From assembly GCF_001758465.1 (NCBI RefSeq), contig NZ_MJIC01000021.1, forward strand, positions 62,001 to 126,000: a stretch of DNA of 64,000 bases, given 5' to 3'. The stretch is from Marisediminitalea lipolytica (GTDB lineage Bacteria; Pseudomonadota; Gammaproteobacteria; Enterobacterales; Alteromonadaceae). A program made the position numbers and the translations under genes. The notes beneath the pieces are model-generated. The model was not told the origin of the DNA. It did not search any database and saw nothing but the letters and a program-made list of their open reading frames with translations. Positions within the stretch are counted from its first letter, which is position 1, and every line of letters begins with the position of its first letter. This document shows positions 52,311 to 62,202 of the stretch, one piece after another.

Positions 52311-53773
52311 ATCATTACCACATCATACTTATCCTGGTTGTATAAGGTTTCGGTTTGTACTTTAATTTGTTTCGAAACAAATACTTCCAGTTCAGCCAGC
52401 ATATGCGACTCTTCGCCCAGCAGATAGTCGGCCACGGTTGGCGAGGCGTAAACCACAAACATATCAGCATCGTAAGCCCGGTTTACCCGCACAATTTCAC
52501 GCATAATCTCAAAACAGATAGTCTCAATGGTTTTAACCGTGCCACGGCCTTTACACACCGGACAGTCACCACACAGAATGTGCTCGAGGCTCTCACGGGT
52601 GCGTTTGCGGGTCATCTCCACCAGCCCCAGTGAGGTAAATCCATGAATATTGATTTTTGCGCGGTCTTTGCTGGTAGCCGCTTCCAGACTATTGAGCACC
52701 CGGCGTTTGTGATCGGCGTTGGTCATGTCGATAAAATCAATCAGGATCATACCGCCCAGATTACGCAGGCGTAACTGACGGGCAATGGCCGCCGTGGCCT
52801 CAGTATTGGTGTTAAAGATGGTTTCTTCCAGATTACGATGGCCGACAAATGCACCGGTATTAATGTCGATGGTGGTCATGGCCTCGGTTTGATCGATAAT
52901 CAGATAGCCACCGGATTTCAGATCGACCCGGCGCTCCAGCGCCCGCTGCATCTCATTTTCTACATCGTACAAATCAAAAATTGGACGGTCGCCCGGATAA
53001 TACTCCAGCTTGGAATGCATTTCCGGCACGTACTCGCGGGTAAACTGACCCAGCTCCTGATGCGATAAATTGGAGTCAATACGAATTCGGTCCAGTTCGG
53101 TGCCGACAAAGTCGCGCAACACACGACGCGCCAGCGGTAAGTCTTCATACAACACATGAGAGCGGCGCTTTTTCATGCGCTGTTGAATTTTACTCCACAA
53201 CCGACGCAAAAAGGCCGCGTCTGCTTTTAGCTCAGGCTGACTAACACCTTCCGCGGCGGTACGTAAAATAAAGCCACCTTCGTCGTCACAGAATTCTGCT
53301 ACCAGTTCTTTTAAACGCTCACGTTCGGTTTCGTCTTCAATGCGCTGGGAAACCCCGACGTGGGTAACGCTGGGCATAAACACCAGATAGCGGGAAGGAA
53401 TAGTAATATCAGTAGTCAGGCGCGCGCCTTTGGTGCCAATGGGATCTTTTACTACCTGCACCACAATATCCTGGCCATCACGAACCAGATCGCGAATATC
53501 GTGTTTTTCGATATGGCTGGTAGACACCTCGCCAACCACTTCATTGTGAATGACAATATCTGAAGCATGCAGAAAGGCGGCTTTATCCAGGCCGATATCA
53601 ACAAACGCCGCCTGCATACCCGGCAATACCCGACTTACCTTGCCACGGTAGATATTGCCCACCAGACCACGCTTGGTATGCCGTTCTACGTGCACTTCCT
53701 GCAAAATACCATTTTCAATCAGCGCAACACGTGATTCCGACGGTGTCACGTTAATTAGCAATTCTGCACTCAT
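52307..53773 (-). CDS. rng: Ribonuclease G
   Basis: A 488-residue RNase E/G catalytic-domain protein: S1 domain (NIYRGKVSRVLPGMQAAFVD, about 40-60), catalytic acidic residues in MTTIDINTGAFVG and LIDFIDMTN, and the zinc-link CGDCPVCKGRG. It lacks the long C-terminal scaffold of RNase E, so it is RNase G, needed for 16S rRNA 5' maturation and mRNA turnover. It overlaps maf and yhdP by 4 bases each. Confidence 0.96.
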   Translation of the reverse strand: MSAELLINVTPSESRVALIENGILQEVHVERHTKRGLVGNIYRGKVSRVLPGMQAAFVDIGLDKAAFLHASDIVIHNEVVGEVSTSHIEKHDIRDLVRDGQDIVVQVVKDPIGTKGARLTTDITIPSRYLVFMPSVTHVGVSQRIEDETERERLKELVAEFCDDEGGFILRTAAEGVSQPELKADAAFLRRLWSKIQQRMKKRRSHVLYEDLPLARRVLRDFVGTELDRIRIDSNLSHQELGQFTREYVPEMHSKLEYYPGDRPIFDLYDVENEMQRALERRVDLKSGGYLIIDQTEAMTTIDINTGAFVGHRNLEETIFNTNTEATAAIARQLRLRNLGGMILIDFIDMTNADHKRRVLNSLEAATSKDRAKINIHGFTSLGLVEMTRKRTRESLEHILCGDCPVCKGRGTVKTIETICFEIMREIVRVNRAYDADMFVVYASPTVADYLLGEESHMLAELEVFVSKQIKVQTETLYNQDKYDVVMM

Positions 53774-54354
53774 TCGATGACTCCAAATTCTGTCAGCAGC
53801 TGTACGGTCTCATACAGTGGTAATCCAACCACAGCGCTGTAGCTCCCTTCAATCGACTTTACAAACTGACCACCAATGCCCTGAATTCCATAGCTCCCGG
53901 CTTTATCTGCCGGTTCACCGGTTGCCCAGTAATCGTCTATCCGGGCCGCTGATAACGGGCCAAAATGCACAGTGGTGGTGACGCATAGCGTTGTTTGCTG
54001 CGTGCCATCTAACACACTCACCGCAGTCATAACCTGATGGCTTCGGTTGCTTAGTGCCGACAGCATACTGGTGGCGTCGACTTTGTCGGCCGGTTTGCCC
54101 AGGGCTTTATAATCAAGCACCACCACCGTATCTGAGGCCAGCACAACAGCAGTATCCTGCTCTTTAAGCAAACGGGCAGCCGCAATGGCTTTTTCAGCGG
54201 CGAGGCGCTGCACCAGCGTTTCGGCGCTTTCGCCCGCCTTAGCTGACTCATCTATATCGGCCGGTCTTGCAGTAAATTTGACCCCAATCTGACTTAATAG
54301 TTCGGCGCGGCGTGGAGAGGCAGAAGCCAGTACCAGTGGACGAAGCTGCTTCAT
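53770..54354 (-). CDS. maf: Maf-family nucleoside triphosphate pyrophosphatase (YhdE-like)
   Basis: A 194-residue Maf protein with the signature LASASPRRAELLSQIG at the N terminus and SDTVVV and YGIQGIGGQFVKSIEGSYS further on. Family enzymes hydrolyse dTTP/UTP or modified pyrimidine nucleotides and influence septum formation. It overlaps mreD and rng. Confidence 0.95.
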   Translation of the reverse strand: MKQLRPLVLASASPRRAELLSQIGVKFTARPADIDESAKAGESAETLVQRLAAEKAIAAARLLKEQDTAVVLASDTVVVLDYKALGKPADKVDATSMLSALSNRSHQVMTAVSVLDGTQQTTLCVTTTVHFGPLSAARIDDYWATGEPADKAGSYGIQGIGGQFVKSIEGSYSAVVGLPLYETVQLLTEFGVIE

Positions 54355-54830
54355 GTGATCCTCAATTGCCTTCTTACTTTACGTAACATCCAGAATATCC
54401 AGGGCCACAACGCCATGGATGTAAGCACCGGCCACAAATCTTCAAAGCGGAAATTGACGTCCATCAGCAGGCGCATCAACCAGAACAACAGCGAATGATA
54501 AAGAGCCGAAACCACGCCGATAATAATGGCCTGCTGCCATACGGAGTAATTACGTAACCGCTGATAGTTGGCGGCCAGAACATAAATAGCCACGCTTAGC
54601 GCAAAACTGTGCACTCCCATGGCAGTACCCAGCAAAATATCCAGCGCCAGACCACTGGTAAAGGCCACGCCCACGTTTGCCCGGTGTGGTAACGCCATTA
54701 CCCAGTATGACAACACAATGAGTACCCAGTCAGGGCGGTATAAATCCACCTGCGCCGGCACCGGAATAATCTGGAACACCATGGCCACCAGCAATGTCAG
54801 CGCTATGGTGTAGTGGCGAACCTTAATCAC
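54351..54830 (-). CDS. mreD: MreD, rod-shape determining protein
   Basis: A 159-residue inner-membrane protein with five to six hydrophobic segments (IALTLLVAMVFQIIPVP first). It belongs to the elongasome with MreB and MreC. It overlaps mreC by 8 bases and maf by 4. Confidence 0.95.
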   Translation of the reverse strand: MIKVRHYTIALTLLVAMVFQIIPVPAQVDLYRPDWVLIVLSYWVMALPHRANVGVAFTSGLALDILLGTAMGVHSFALSVAIYVLAANYQRLRNYSVWQQAIIIGVVSALYHSLLFWLMRLLMDVNFRFEDLWPVLTSMALWPWIFWMLRKVRRQLRIT

Positions 54831-55686
54831 TGCTCACCTCCCCATCCACAGGCGGTGATTCAGGCGCATCCTGGGGCCACAGTAACAGCAAGAATTTAAG
54901 GCGATTTAGCTTTGCCAGCGGTTCTATATTAACCTGGGCAAAGGGGCGCGACTCATCCCGCACCACGCGGGTCACTTCAGCCACCGGATACCCTTCCGGA
55001 AAAACCTTACCCAATCCTGAAGACACCAGTACATCCCCTTCTCGAATATCGGCACTGTGCGGTACATGGCTAAGATAGAGTTCGTCAATGGCACCGCCGC
55101 CAGACGCGATAAATCGGCTGTTATTGCGTACCGAGCGCACGGGTATAGAATGTGTTACGTCGCTGATTAACAGTACCCGGCTGTTAATACTACCCACTTC
55201 CATCACCTGTCCCACAATACCGCGCTCATCCAGCACAGACTGCCCCAGAAACACGCCATCAATAGCGCCTTTGTTAATAACGATCTGCTGGCTGTAAGGG
55301 GTGTTGTCCACCGCCATGAGTTCGGCCACCATTTTGCGCATATTCTGGCGCACCGGCGCATCCAGTAAGCGACGCAGTTTGGCATTTTCCTGCTCAAGCA
55401 CGGTAAAGCGCTGCAGCTTTTCGTTGAGCAATAAAATACGGTTGGTCAGTTGCTGGTTTTCTTCAATGAGGGCCTGTTGCGAAGTTAGCCGCTGGGCGCT
55501 GGCGTTAAGCAGCTGCCCAGGCAAATTCGCCAGATACTGAACCGGGCTCACCAACGAGTTAAGAAATACCCGGGTCGTCGAAAACGTATCCAGCTTATAA
55601 TCAAGCACGATCAACAATACAGACATTGCCAAAGCTAATGCCAAGCGAATATTCAGCGAGGGGCCACGGGTAAATATTGTATCCAT
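54823..55686 (-). CDS. mreC: MreC, rod-shape determining protein
   Basis: A 287-residue bitopic protein: N-terminal membrane helix (LALALAMSVLLIVLDYKL), then a coiled coil (residues ~65-110) and the periplasmic beta domain (NKGAIDGVFLGQSVLDERG). It bridges MreB and the peptidoglycan synthases. The ATG at 55686 gives the usual N terminus; a TTG 15 bases upstream is in frame. A terminator-like hairpin lies just before it, between mreB and mreC. Confidence 0.95.
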   Translation of the reverse strand: MDTIFTRGPSLNIRLALALAMSVLLIVLDYKLDTFSTTRVFLNSLVSPVQYLANLPGQLLNASAQRLTSQQALIEENQQLTNRILLLNEKLQRFTVLEQENAKLRRLLDAPVRQNMRKMVAELMAVDNTPYSQQIVINKGAIDGVFLGQSVLDERGIVGQVMEVGSINSRVLLISDVTHSIPVRSVRNNSRFIASGGGAIDELYLSHVPHSADIREGDVLVSSGLGKVFPEGYPVAEVTRVVRDESRPFAQVNIEPLAKLNRLKFLLLLWPQDAPESPPVDGEVSSD

Positions 55687-55696
55687 AATGCAAGAA

Positions 55697-55715
55697 GGCA
55701 ACCGCGAGGGTTGCC
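55697..55715 (-). terminator. Hairpin between mreB and mreC, possible attenuator
   Basis: GGCAACC-CTCGC-GGTTGCC on the minus strand, a perfect 7-bp stem followed by TTCTT, directly after mreB and 11 bp before the mreC start. It could reduce read-through from mreB to mreC, which would fit the much higher amounts of MreB needed. Confidence 0.55.
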
Positions 55716-55723
55716 TTATTTAT

Positions 55724-56767
55724 TTACTCGTAACTAAACAAATCTCCACCATGCATGTCTATCATGTCGAAGGCTTTGCCTCCGCCACGGGCCACACAGG
55801 TGAGTGGGTCGTCAGCGATAACCACTGGAATGCCGGTTTCTTCCATCAGCAGGCGGTCTAGATCCTTCAACAAGGCACCACCACCGGTAAGTACCATACC
55901 GCGCTCAGAAATATCTGACGCCAGTTCTGGCGGAGATTGCTCCAGCGCCACCATCACTGCCGATACGATACCGGTTAACGGCTCTTGCAGTGCTTCCAGA
56001 ATTTCGTTTGAGTTAAGGATAAATCCGCGCGGTACACCCTCGGCCAGATTACGGCCGCGCACTTCGATTTCGCGTACTTCTTCGCCCGGATAAGCCGCGC
56101 CAATCTCATGCTTGATACGCTCGGCGGTGGCTTCACCAATCAGTGAACCAAAATTACGGCGGATATAGTTAATGATAGCTTCATCAAATTTATCACCACC
56201 GATACGAACCGACGAAGAATACACCACACCGTTTAAGGAAATAATAGCAACTTCGGTAGTACCACCACCGATATCGACCACCATTGAACCTGTGGCTTCT
56301 GACACGGGTAAGCCGGCACCAATCGCTGCTGCCATTGGCTCGTCAATCAGATACACTTCACGAGCACCCGCGCCCAGGGCGGATTCTTTAATGGCACGGC
56401 GTTCTACCTGGGTGGAACCACAGGGAACACAAACCAGCACGCGCGGGCTTGGGCGTAAAAAGTTATTGTCGTGCACTTGCTTAATAAAGTGCTGAAGCAT
56501 TTTCTCGGTGACAAAGAAGTCGGCAATTACGCCGTCTTTCATTGGTCGGATAGCACGAATATTGCCTGGCGTTCTGCCGAGCATACGTTTTGCCTCGGCA
56601 CCAACCGCGGCTACGCTTTTCGGGCCGGCAGCGCGTTCCTGACGGATAGCAACAACCGAAGGTTCATTCAGCACGATCCCCTGATCTTTAACGTAGATCA
56701 ACGTATTGGCTGTTCCGAGGTCGATGGACAAATCGTTAGAGAACATGCCTCGAAGTTTTTTAAACAT
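55724..56767 (-). CDS. mreB: MreB, actin-like rod-shape protein
   Basis: A 347-residue bacterial actin, the same length as E. coli MreB. The N-terminal amphipathic stretch MFKKLRGMFSNDLSIDLGTA and the ATP-binding motifs (DLGTANTLIY, VVDIGGGTTEVAI, LTGGGALL) are all present. It forms membrane-bound filaments guiding wall elongation. The frame is open to 56800, but the ATG at 56767 fits the family and has AGGAA upstream. It has its own promoter region, since the mshQ terminator lies upstream. Confidence 0.97.
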   Translation of the reverse strand: MFKKLRGMFSNDLSIDLGTANTLIYVKDQGIVLNEPSVVAIRQERAAGPKSVAAVGAEAKRMLGRTPGNIRAIRPMKDGVIADFFVTEKMLQHFIKQVHDNNFLRPSPRVLVCVPCGSTQVERRAIKESALGAGAREVYLIDEPMAAAIGAGLPVSEATGSMVVDIGGGTTEVAIISLNGVVYSSSVRIGGDKFDEAIINYIRRNFGSLIGEATAERIKHEIGAAYPGEEVREIEVRGRNLAEGVPRGFILNSNEILEALQEPLTGIVSAVMVALEQSPPELASDISERGMVLTGGGALLKDLDRLLMEETGIPVVIADDPLTCVARGGGKAFDMIDMHGGDLFSYE

Positions 56768-56856
56768 GAAGTGGTATTTCCTGTAATAAGCACTTGTCAC
56801 TGCGCCGTGAAGTGCGGGAATAAGGCGGCTGGACGTGATTTAACAACTATCCGCAC

Positions 56857-56885
56857 ACTTTAACAATGGGGGCTATTTTGAGCAA
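56857..56885 (-). promoter_or_regulatory. Candidate promoter of mreB
   Basis: TTGCTC (56880-56885) and TAAAGT (56857-56862) with a 17-bp spacer on the minus strand, just downstream of the mshQ terminator and about 90 bp before the mreB start. The match to consensus is moderate. Confidence 0.35.
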
Positions 56886-56905
56886 GTAAACAACCTGCAT
56901 AAAGC

Positions 56906-56953
56906 AAAAAAAGCCGCGCCCGAAGTTCATTTTGATGCTACTTCGACCGCGAC
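56906..56953 (-). terminator. Terminator of the mshQ genes
   Basis: A long stem (GTCGCGGTCGAAGT against ACTTCGGGCGCGGC, with a two-base mismatch) and a T7 tail on the minus strand, 50 bp after the mshQ stop. It separates the MSHA locus from mreB. Confidence 0.82.
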
Positions 56954-57002
56954 CTTTAGCAGGCGTTCAACTATTGTGCGGCGATTTCATAAAAATGCGC
57001 CA

Positions 57003-60000
57003 TCAGAACCCTTCACGCATATGGATAGTGCGGTCATTGCCACGGTAAATACCAAAGAATGCTTCAGCGGCAGGTTTGTCATCGTCGTCGATGTCACCGT
57101 CACCATCCCAGTCAATATTAAGATACTGTGACCAGGTGGCACCGCTAGCCGCTGGTTCAAGAGTGAGTCGCACCGCACCACGAAGCGCTACGCCGTTGTT
57201 CATAGCCGGGCCGAGGGATAACGCAGCTGCCGGACTCTTACCTGACACCAGTGTGCCATAGCCATTTACTGTTGGCAGGTAGGCGCTTACATCAGATTCA
57301 TCAGTCCCGACAGAAGCATTCTCTATAGAAAGACTCCCGTTGTCTTGTGAGAAATTCAGCACGGTACAACTGTCGTCTTTATTAATCAGCCAGTTTCCCT
57401 GCTCATAATATTCAGCCACTATCGGTGCACTCAACGATTCGGTTTCGGGGCCGAAGGTATTTTCGATTCTGAGCCTGCCGTAGCGCATTTCACTCCCCTG
57501 AATCGAGGGAATAGCAAAGCTTTGACAGGTTCCGGGGTACGCACTCTGATAACAAACTCCGTCATTGTCAGTCAGAAATGCCGCGCCGATTGTCATACTT
57601 ATATCGCCGGCAAATGCTGAACCGTTGCCAGCCCCCGCAGACGGCGTTGCAATTTTTGCATACTGAAACTGGCTACCAGACAACAAAATAACCCCCTGGC
57701 CGTCATAATCTGACTGCTCGGCCACTATCGGCGTATGGGCGTTATTTAGCGTTACCAAATTTCCATGGTACTGACTATTATCAGCAAAGCTGACCGCGGA
57801 TAAAGCCGCGTTGCCGGGGTTAAGTTGCCATAGGGTGCCAGAGTAATTTTGTGTAATCTGCCCCTGTGCATTTAACGCCGTAACAGAAAGTTCAGGTTCG
57901 CTGCCGGCTGCCATTTCAAATGACTGACCAATATAAGTGAACCGGCCACTACATTGCTGGGCTAATTGCGGGGTGACGGCCAGCGCAACGTCAAAGTAGG
58001 CGGGGATAAAACGATTCAATGCCAGGCTGTCACTGTCAATGACATTACCGAAATACGCGGCATCCTGAACATCCCAGGAATAAACCCCCACATCATCACT
58101 GCTTGCGTGACTGTAACGCCATTCACCGTTGGTAAATGGCCCTACTCCGGTACTTACCCAGGTGCTGTTTATTGCACTGGTTAACACCAGCGAGTCTGAA
58201 ATTTTTAAACGGGTGTCACCAGCACTGGCAGACTGAGGGGTTAAACGTGCCAGACTCATTTGCAATAAGCCCGGCGAATACCCGGGTAGCACACTGCCAC
58301 TGGCTCCCACAGCCTGAATAGCCAGTTCAAAGTCTGCGCCCGCTGCCTGCGGTGATGCTGCGGTACTGGCCAGCACTAATGCAGCCGGGATGCTGTTGAA
58401 CTGTACACTGCCAGAATCAAGTACCACGCCAGCAATGTTAGCCGAAGCCTGCAATGCGACCTTGCCAGCATCCGCATAGTGATAACCACTCAGACTTGCC
58501 TCTCCATTTTGATTAAAAGTGACACTGACAGTGCCGCTATTGGTTGTGCTGCCATCCCCGCTTACCGATATACCGGCAAACGGGACTGAGCACTGATCAG
58601 GAGAGTAAGATGTGCCACCGTCGATGCAGTCATAAGTCAGATTGATGTTCTGAGCACCGGTTAACATGGCCACACACACACCTGAATTGTCGCGCACGGC
58701 CCTTAAACCAATGCGTCCTAAATCCGACTCCGCCACAAGATCAGGTAAGCTGGCCTGATAAGGCGCTAACGCATCGTAAAACGCCAAACCGGCATTGACA
58801 AAGTTGATACTACAGTTGGCCGAACAAGTTGTGCCATGTTCAGCAACCGATGTCGCGTCGCTACCGGTTACGGAAATCCCGAATGCACCGGTTTGAGCCT
58901 GCCCCAGGCTTAAAGAAGTGCTCCCGGTGAAGGTTAAGGGCGAGCTTTCAGACCAGTCACCTGCCGGCAAACTAACGTTTACTGCGTGTGACACCAACTC
59001 GGTACACTCGCCATTAGCGCAGGCTTTTATCGTGATATCTGCACTGTCACAGGTAAGCGCCTGTGAAGGGTGAACCACTTCATAGTGATGGACACTGGAA
59101 CACTCGGTGGTATTGCGCATATCTGCCCGTACGAGGCCAAGGGTTTGCTCAAAGCTGTAAATGCGTACATCATCGAAATAGCCATTGGCAGAATTAGGGG
59201 TCATGTCGCCTACGATGTAGGCTGACGAATTGTCGCCTATTACCAGCGTATCAAGGGCGCCAAGTTCGGCTTGAATCAGGGTGGAACTTCCACCAATAAA
59301 TTCCTCACGGCCATTAATGTACAGGTGGATATCCTGACTAACAATATCCCACGTCAAGCCTATATGTACCCACTCACCGGCCATAAAACTCATGTCATTT
59401 GAGCGGTATTGCAGATACTTATCCGCCGAATCCTCCAGACCAAATGCCAGTTTACCATTGTCCAGTAATGTCAGATAAAAATACTTATCCCCGCGACTGG
59501 CATCGAGGAGTTGCCGGTTACCACCATTTATCCAGCTTGTATTGCTGCGGTACCAAAATGAAATTGTCCCCCTCTCACCGATGGTATTAACATCAACTAA
59601 TGTATCAACCGCGACTTTGGCCAAATCATCATTGTATGGCACGTTTAACGCCCGACATGAAACCGGAGAGGATAGCAACTCAGGCGTTACGCCATTTAAT
59701 GGCGTGCCGTGGTGACTATGCCCTGAGCTATCCTCAACACTGGCAGCCCCGGACCACGACAGGGCCTCAAACTTGTACTCAGCCGTCGGTCCTGTATCGT
59801 TGCAGTTAATACAGGTGTAATCAGCCGCATCCACCAGCGCCTGTACCTCACCGGCAGAGAGTAGTCCGTTATAGAGTCTGATATCGTCCAGACTACCAGT
59901 AAGGTATTGACTCGCCAGGGCCTTATCAGCATAGCCCTGAGCAAAATTTTCGCCCGAGGCACCGAAGACCAATGGTTGCTCATTCAGCTGCCAGGAATAA

Positions 60001-62087
60001 GCGGTTGCATGGCTCCCCTGGAATACGCCATCGATGTAGTACCGCATCCCGCTCGCGCTCCATTGATAAGCAATGTGGTGCCATTGTCCGGCACTAAGAG
60101 TCGCGTCACTCACCACTTCATCGGTTTGCGTACTTGTTTCCTGATGAAAAATAAGCTTCCCCAGCCCATTGATGTAAGAGGTGAAATACCCCTCGCTACC
60201 TGGCTGACGACCATCTTTTGAAACCAGCGCCATCCGATCACTGGCAACACCGGAGAGCGAGTCAACTTTAAACCAGAACGCAATAGTGCCTGCAGATAGC
60301 GCAAAATCAGGCTGATGCTCAACGTCAACAAACGCTTTGCCGTTAAAGTCTAATGCCTGACAAAAGCGGCCTGTGTTATTAAGTGTTGTGCCTGTGTGCG
60401 AGGTACCGTGATAGCCGTTTTTTATTTCAACCACATCGCCGGCCTGGCCATTCAGACTACACATATCAAAATCCCAGTGCGATACAAGATAAGCATTGGA
60501 CTGACAGGTGATACATGTCTCTGCCTGTAAGTCATACAGCAAGGTCACCTGCGCTGAGCTTAACTGACCGTCGTAAATACGCAAATCATCCAGTTCACCA
60601 CGAAAAAAGTCTGTCAATTGCGCGACATTCTGGGCGGGACCACTGAGCGAGCCGGCATTGGCAGCGAGGGTAATCAGCGCGTCGTTGGCGATCACACCAT
60701 CAGTATAACTTTTGTTGAAGGCGACCATCGCCTTATCCACATAAAGGCGCATCCCCGCGCCCCCGGTAGTGTAAACCACATGATGCCACTGATGCTCGTT
60801 AATTACCGGAGCAGACTGCATCTGATAGCTGGCATAGCCGGATTGCTGTTTAACCGTAATATTGCCAGTGGATGTTACCGACAATGAAAAATGGCCTCCC
60901 GCCCCAAAACCACTGACATCTTTAGACAGCATAGTCATGCCACCAGCCGGTGATTGATGGGTGTAGCTCAAATCATCCGTGTACATCCAGAATGAAACTG
61001 AAAAGTCCTCATCAGCATACAGAGGATGATGGGGGATACTGATTATATCGCCATTGCCACGAAACTGACCGGCCTGACAACGCCTGCCATTTTCCTTAAT
61101 GCCGGGGGAATTACTCGAGGTACCATGGTTACCGGTGATCAGCTCGGGTAAATCATCAGCTCTGCCGGTAAGGCTGCACACGTCAAACGGCCAGTGACCA
61201 ACCGGATCAGGCAGGGTTTCGGGCGTTTCACAAAGATTGCCCACCGGCAGTTTTGAAATTGCTGAGGGCGCATAGGTAATCGAAGCTTCATTTTGCAGCA
61301 GGATATTTCTGGCATTCACCGCACCAACATGCCGGGCGCGGTAATCATATTCAATGCGCTTTTTAATATACAAAAAGCCATTGATCTGAACTTCATTATG
61401 AATTTTCGCATTATTGTGAGCAATCAACAAAAAGTTACCCGCATCGGCGTCGTCGTAACGATTCAGGCCAGCCCGGTACTTTACCTCGAAGTCATGTTTT
61501 ACATACAGCGTTACCTGAGCCCCCGGCATGAGACGCAGGTTGGTTTCATTGTCCATATTCAGCGTGTCGATCCAATAGGTGCCGCTCGACAAATACACCG
61601 TTGCCCGGTATTTCAAATCCAGTTTATCAATGTAGTAGGTGCCACTTGCCGTGGTATTAAGAACGCTTTCGTTACTTAGCTCGATATTATCGTAGTGACC
61701 GGGGCTGATCGCGCCAGTTTCGCGATAATTGAGGATCAAATCGCTCTTGCTGGACGACTTCTTAAATGGTGTCAGGGTGATTGACTCAGATTGATTTCCG
61801 GAGATGCTGCAGGGCGCTGAATCGCAACTGGTCCCGGCTGATTGATCGTCCATTCGCTTAACGTCCAGCACACCGTCACCACCGATAAGACGTGAATGAT
61901 AATTAAACGTGATGTCACCACCTGAGTGATAGGAAGATGCCGGGTCGGGGAAGGTCGCGGAACACGCTGCGGCCATTAATTTATGGGAAACCAGCAGCAA
62001 ACAACACAGTACGAGAGAAATCCGCAAAACCTTTACTCCATTTAGATTTTTTGAATACTGCCCGAACTCGGTTGAAAAACTATTCAC
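57003..62087 (-). CDS. mshQ: MshQ-like adhesin/pilus-locus protein with three LamG domains (second of a tandem pair)
   Basis: A 1694-residue exported protein. After a signal sequence (around residues 21-41, ending HKLMAAACS) comes a beta-rich domain (about 45-280) with recurring [N/K/D]-Y-[HR] units. Three LamG-like domains follow (about 295-520, 535-755 and 765-1000), each introduced by a Cys pair (CETPE, CITCQSN, CINCNDTG). The rest is a C-terminal DUF6701 MshQ domain (about 1100-1694) ending in an acidic DWDGDGDIDDDDKP loop and FGIYRGNDRTIHM. The position just upstream of mreB is the typical place of mshQ. A TTG at 62027 is an alternative start with a compact signal peptide. The function of MshQ is not established; surface or pilus-tip exposure is plausible. 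Confidence 0.85.
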   Translation of the reverse strand: MNSFSTEFGQYSKNLNGVKVLRISLVLCCLLLVSHKLMAAACSATFPDPASSYHSGGDITFNYHSRLIGGDGVLDVKRMDDQSAGTSCDSAPCSISGNQSESITLTPFKKSSSKSDLILNYRETGAISPGHYDNIELSNESVLNTTASGTYYIDKLDLKYRATVYLSSGTYWIDTLNMDNETNLRLMPGAQVTLYVKHDFEVKYRAGLNRYDDADAGNFLLIAHNNAKIHNEVQINGFLYIKKRIEYDYRARHVGAVNARNILLQNEASITYAPSAISKLPVGNLCETPETLPDPVGHWPFDVCSLTGRADDLPELITGNHGTSSNSPGIKENGRRCQAGQFRGNGDIISIPHHPLYADEDFSVSFWMYTDDLSYTHQSPAGGMTMLSKDVSGFGAGGHFSLSVTSTGNITVKQQSGYASYQMQSAPVINEHQWHHVVYTTGGAGMRLYVDKAMVAFNKSYTDGVIANDALITLAANAGSLSGPAQNVAQLTDFFRGELDDLRIYDGQLSSAQVTLLYDLQAETCITCQSNAYLVSHWDFDMCSLNGQAGDVVEIKNGYHGTSHTGTTLNNTGRFCQALDFNGKAFVDVEHQPDFALSAGTIAFWFKVDSLSGVASDRMALVSKDGRQPGSEGYFTSYINGLGKLIFHQETSTQTDEVVSDATLSAGQWHHIAYQWSASGMRYYIDGVFQGSHATAYSWQLNEQPLVFGASGENFAQGYADKALASQYLTGSLDDIRLYNGLLSAGEVQALVDAADYTCINCNDTGPTAEYKFEALSWSGAASVEDSSGHSHHGTPLNGVTPELLSSPVSCRALNVPYNDDLAKVAVDTLVDVNTIGERGTISFWYRSNTSWINGGNRQLLDASRGDKYFYLTLLDNGKLAFGLEDSADKYLQYRSNDMSFMAGEWVHIGLTWDIVSQDIHLYINGREEFIGGSSTLIQAELGALDTLVIGDNSSAYIVGDMTPNSANGYFDDVRIYSFEQTLGLVRADMRNTTECSSVHHYEVVHPSQALTCDSADITIKACANGECTELVSHAVNVSLPAGDWSESSPLTFTGSTSLSLGQAQTGAFGISVTGSDATSVAEHGTTCSANCSINFVNAGLAFYDALAPYQASLPDLVAESDLGRIGLRAVRDNSGVCVAMLTGAQNINLTYDCIDGGTSYSPDQCSVPFAGISVSGDGSTTNSGTVSVTFNQNGEASLSGYHYADAGKVALQASANIAGVVLDSGSVQFNSIPAALVLASTAASPQAAGADFELAIQAVGASGSVLPGYSPGLLQMSLARLTPQSASAGDTRLKISDSLVLTSAINSTWVSTGVGPFTNGEWRYSHASSDDVGVYSWDVQDAAYFGNVIDSDSLALNRFIPAYFDVALAVTPQLAQQCSGRFTYIGQSFEMAAGSEPELSVTALNAQGQITQNYSGTLWQLNPGNAALSAVSFADNSQYHGNLVTLNNAHTPIVAEQSDYDGQGVILLSGSQFQYAKIATPSAGAGNGSAFAGDISMTIGAAFLTDNDGVCYQSAYPGTCQSFAIPSIQGSEMRYGRLRIENTFGPETESLSAPIVAEYYEQGNWLINKDDSCTVLNFSQDNGSLSIENASVGTDESDVSAYLPTVNGYGTLVSGKSPAAALSLGPAMNNGVALRGAVRLTLEPAASGATWSQYLNIDWDGDGDIDDDDKPAAEAFFGIYRGNDRTIHMREGF
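57043..57113. repeat. 71-bp perfect repeat, copy in the downstream mshQ
   Basis: It is identical over 71 bases to 62240-62310 in the upstream mshQ. It covers the codons for the acidic DWDGDGDIDDDDKP loop and the following AAEAFFGIYRG segment. Flanking sequence is also similar but with changes. This indicates recent duplication or gene conversion. Confidence 0.9.
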
Positions 62088-62202
62088 CGGAAATGCTAAA
62101 GCAACTTCAGCCGGACGATATTGAGATTACTGCAGCGCAGCATAAGGAGCAAGGCAACTTTAGTTGAACGCCCTGAAAATCGGGGTGGCCGCGAAGAGAA
62201 GC

